Origin: Peptostreptococcaceae bacterium
GTDB lineage: Bacteria; Bacillota_A; Clostridia; Peptostreptococcales; Acidaminobacteraceae
NCBI GenBank assembly: GCA_013619035.1
Contig: JABXKX010000534.1
Span: forward strand, 1-7,699
Length of the DNA: 7,699 bases
Direction of reading: 5' to 3'
The translations under genes and the position numbers were made by a program. Positions 5,390-7,699 of the stretch are shown piece by piece. How positions within the stretch are numbered: the stretch's first letter is position 1; each line of letters opens with the position of its first letter. The notes below the pieces were generated by a model. The model made no database searches. It worked only from the letters and a program-made list of their open reading frames with translations, and was not told the origin of the DNA.

Positions 5390-7241
5390 TTTCAATTTTT
5401 CTATACAATGTGTTTCTGCCAATATTTAAAACTTTGGCTGCCAAAGTAATATTACCACTAAAATGTTTCAAGATTTGAGTAATATGTTTTTTTTCAATAG
5501 AATCTAAAGAAAATAAGTCTACGGGTTCTAACTTGGTTTTATGACTAAGTTTTATTTCAGGCATTTCATCATAAGCAGGAATACTTTCAGTATTAATTAT
5601 CAGCTCTACTAGATTTTCTAGTTCACGGATATTACCAGGCCAATTGTAACGCATCAGATAGTTCATATAATCTTCTGGTAATTCAACTGGGTTCTTATTG
5701 AGTTTTTTAGAGATTCTGCTCATAAAGTATTCTACCAAATCAGGCACATCATCTCTTCTTTCTCGTAAAGATGGCAGTTTAATAGGTAAAACATTTAACC
5801 TGTAAAACAAATCTTTTCTGAAGTTGCCTTTTTTGACTTCCTCAATTAAATCTTTATTGGTTGCAGCAATGATTCTAACATCTACTGGTATTTCATTGGT
5901 ACTACCAATTCTTGAGACCGTTGATTCTTCAATTACCCGAAGCAGTCTTGTTTGCATATCTATAGGCATTTCACCAATTTCATCTAAGAAGAGTGTGCCA
6001 CCATCTGCAATTTCAAATTTTCCTGGTTGACCACTTCTTTTAGCGCCTGTAAAAGCACCTTCCTCATAACCAAATAACTCTGATTCGATTAAATTCTTAG
6101 GTATGGCACCACAGTTTATAGCAATAAATGCTTCATTGCTTCTAATAGAGTAGTTTTGAATGGCTTGAGCAAATATTTCTTTCCCGGTGCCACTTTCCCC
6201 CATAATCAAAACTGTCGATTTACTGTCTGCCACTTTTTTTGCAAAAGCAACGGCATTTAAAAAACTTTCATTTACACCAATGATTTTATCAAAGGTATAA
6301 ATGGCTCTTCTACCCATGATTTTATTGGCCAGCTTTCGCATCTTTTTAATATCTTTTATAACAAAAATCATCTGATTGATCTGTTCATCAGCATCTAAAA
6401 TCGGATAAATGGATACGTTGTAAAACACTTTATTCAATTTTGAACGCATGCGCATTTCTTCATCTACTATAGATTTTTTATGAGATATATTAATAATGAT
6501 ATCCTTATAATTGGGCATGATTTCATTAAAGTTAATCAACTCAAGTTCTTCTTGATTAAAGCCAAGTGCTTTCATCACATAAGGATTAAAAGAGATAATC
6601 CGCCCTTCTAGGTCTACGGTTAAAATCGCTGAAGGAATGGAATTAATAATCGTTTCCGTATATTTTTTTGAAGCATTAAGCTGATTGTTATAAGCATGTC
6701 CTTCTAACATCTTCTCAATGGCATGAGAGGCTGCTACCACCATACCTAACGTGTGAGAATGAACCCCTTCACTAAATCCAGTTAGATCTAAACACCCAAT
6801 GAGAGAACCGTCCACATCATGAATGGGCGCTCCAGAACAAGTCCATCGATGGTAAGCACTGATATAATGTTCACCTGCAGATATTTGAACGGGTTTATCT
6901 TCATAAAGTGCCGTCCCCATTGCATTTGTACCAATGTTTTTTTCGTCCATAAAAGCACCTGGAACCATTTCAAAGGAAAAAGCAGTCTCCAAGATTTCTT
7001 CATCACCAATCATACTTAAGATGCAACCATCTTTGTCTGTTAATATTGCAAAGAACTTTGATCCTTTTACAAAATTATATAAATGGTTCATAAATGGCTC
7101 TGCGATTTGAATAAAGCTTTCTTTATTCATCAATCTTTTATGAAGGTCTTCTGGTGATAATATTCTTTTACTTACAACCTGCGTTTTTTCAATTCCAAAT
7201 AATTCACATCTGTTATGAGAATTCTCTACATATGATTTCAT
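5343..7241 (-). CDS. Sigma-54-dependent activator, AcoR-like (GAF-PAS-AAA+-HTH)
   Basis: This 632-residue enhancer-binding protein uses ATP hydrolysis to open sigma-54 RNA polymerase complexes. Domains in order: a GAF-type sensor near 45-180 (with NIGTNAMGTA at 102-111 and the YISAYHRW block at 127-133, typical of AcoR-like regulators); a PAS domain near 193-300; an AAA+ domain near 318-545 with Walker A GESGTGK (348-354), GAFTGA (395-400) that contacts sigma-54, Walker B GGTLFLDE (414-421), AATN (459-462) and arginine-finger region FRKDLFYR (474-481); and a Fis-type HTH near 585-618. All ATPase motifs are intact. The ATG at 7241 has GAGGTG upstream. It is followed by its terminator, a sigma-54 promoter and the oxidoreductase operon, so it most likely activates that operon, perhaps in response to an aldehyde or related metabolite. 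AcoR itself controls acetoin catabolism, but no acetoin genes are present here. Confidence 0.93.
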   Translation of the reverse strand: MKSYVENSHNRCELFGIEKTQVVSKRILSPEDLHKRLMNKESFIQIAEPFMNHLYNFVKGSKFFAILTDKDGCILSMIGDEEILETAFSFEMVPGAFMDEKNIGTNAMGTALYEDKPVQISAGEHYISAYHRWTCSGAPIHDVDGSLIGCLDLTGFSEGVHSHTLGMVVAASHAIEKMLEGHAYNNQLNASKKYTETIINSIPSAILTVDLEGRIISFNPYVMKALGFNQEELELINFNEIMPNYKDIIINISHKKSIVDEEMRMRSKLNKVFYNVSIYPILDADEQINQMIFVIKDIKKMRKLANKIMGRRAIYTFDKIIGVNESFLNAVAFAKKVADSKSTVLIMGESGTGKEIFAQAIQNYSIRSNEAFIAINCGAIPKNLIESELFGYEEGAFTGAKRSGQPGKFEIADGGTLFLDEIGEMPIDMQTRLLRVIEESTVSRIGSTNEIPVDVRIIAATNKDLIEEVKKGNFRKDLFYRLNVLPIKLPSLRERRDDVPDLVEYFMSRISKKLNKNPVELPEDYMNYLMRYNWPGNIRELENLVELIINTESIPAYDEMPEIKLSHKTKLEPVDLFSLDSIEKKHITQILKHFSGNITLAAKVLNIGRNTLYRKIEKHCIDIEQCSNMEHI

Positions 7242-7279
7242 TAACTCACCTCTTATTTAGCATACAATATTTTGAATAG

Positions 7280-7308
7280 AAATAAAAGAAGAGATGCTAA
7301 GCATCTCT
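7280..7308 (-). terminator. Terminator after the partial membrane protein gene
   Basis: AGAGATGC/GCATCTCT form an 8-base-pair stem (7308-7301 with 7297-7290) with a 3-base loop, followed by the T-rich run TTCTTTTATTTC. The stop codon TAG (7299-7297) lies inside the hairpin. Confidence 0.75.
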
Positions 7309-7699
7309 CATTTCCATAGTTACTAACTCTTTATCTATTGTTTGAGTATAAACAGCTGTCATCGTTATGGTTAAAAACATGGTAATTGTACCTTGCAATA
7401 ACCCCGTTATAACAATAGACACTATCGAGTCTGATAAAAACAGATTTCTTAACAAAAATGATACCAACATGAAAGCTATATAGGTAAAGACTACTCTAAA
7501 AAAGTTATGACTCATAAGTTTGATGCTGTTTAGCCATCCCTTTATTGGACCAACATCCTCAATGACAATACTATATTGCATCATGATGCACATGCTAATA
7601 TATACAAGTATTCCAATACTAAAGCTAATCATTAATATGAGCAATACCGGTAACACTTCAAAAGATAAAACTATTAAAATCACCATTAGAATTATAACT
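7297..7699 (-). CDS. Integral membrane protein, N-terminus cut by window edge
   Basis: The frame is open to the right edge: the four codons before the ATG at 7686 (V-I-I-L) continue a hydrophobic segment, so this ATG is probably internal and the gene is longer. About 133 residues are visible, with hydrophobic segments at the N-terminal side, around VVFTYIAFMLVSFLL and around ITGLLQGTITMFLTITMTAV. Between them lies a block QYSIVIEDVGPIKGWLNSIK, followed by a short charged tail. The pattern 'VIEDVGP..G...S..L...NF.RV' recalls the glycerophosphodiester phosphodiesterase membrane-domain and YciC-like families of poorly known membrane proteins. I infer only a structural resemblance; the function is unknown. 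The gene ends in its own terminator, and nothing links it to the activator downstream. Confidence 0.7.
   Translation of the reverse strand, partial: VIILMVILIVLSFEVLPVLLILMISFSIGILVYISMCIMMQYSIVIEDVGPIKGWLNSIKLMSHNFFRVVFTYIAFMLVSFLLRNLFLSDSIVSIVITGLLQGTITMFLTITMTAVYTQTIDKELVTMEMRDA

Noticed and set aside
6788..7009. Minus-strand frame of 73 codons inside the sigma-54 activator gene
   Set aside because: It overlaps the GAF domain coding region in another frame and has no recognisable features.
7242..7289. Sigma-A promoter for the activator gene (TATGCT near 7254-7259)
   Set aside because: The -10 is only partial and no acceptable -35 is found at the right spacing; a promoter probably exists here but cannot be placed.

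Overview
The window is AT-rich, and every supported gene lies on the minus strand, so the biological order runs from the right edge to the left. Tight gene packing, strong AGGAGG-type ribosome sites, factor-independent terminators, a tungsten-type aldehyde:ferredoxin oxidoreductase and a sigma-54 activator of the AcoR type point to an anaerobic, low-GC Firmicute, probably a Clostridia member. The species cannot be named from this sequence.

Layout in transcription order: (a) 7699-7297, the C-terminal part of an integral membrane protein cut by the right edge, closed by a terminator; (b) 7241-5343, a sigma-54 enhancer-binding activator (GAF, PAS, AAA+, Fis-type HTH), closed by a terminator; (c) 5237-2553, a three-gene operon of aldehyde:ferredoxin oxidoreductase, a MoaD/ThiS-like sulfur carrier and a ThiF/MoeB-like adenylyltransferase, closed by a terminator; (d) 2481-1213, a multi-spanning membrane histidine kinase with its own extended -10 promoter; (e) 1212 to the left edge, an IscB-type RNA-guided nuclease locus made of a roughly 280-base structured RNA region (omega RNA/HEARO type) followed by iscB, which is cut by the left edge.

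The metabolic part reads as one regulated unit. The activator gene is followed by a -24/-12 promoter (GG-N10-GC) directly in front of the oxidoreductase gene. Three related 17-bp sites lie 29-96 bp upstream of the -24 element and are good candidates for activator binding. The small carrier and the adenylyltransferase probably serve sulfur transfer for the pyranopterin cofactor of the oxidoreductase.

The most interesting part is the left 1.2 kb. The iscB reading frame is open for all 306 codons in the window and keeps RuvC-I, RuvC-II, HNH and the start of RuvC-III. The structured RNA begins at the base after the kinase stop codon, so the sequence at the guide position would be the last codons of the kinase gene. 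The pentamer ATAAC sits exactly on this junction and includes the stop codon. The iscB start appears to be a non-standard AUU codon with ideal ribosome-site spacing.
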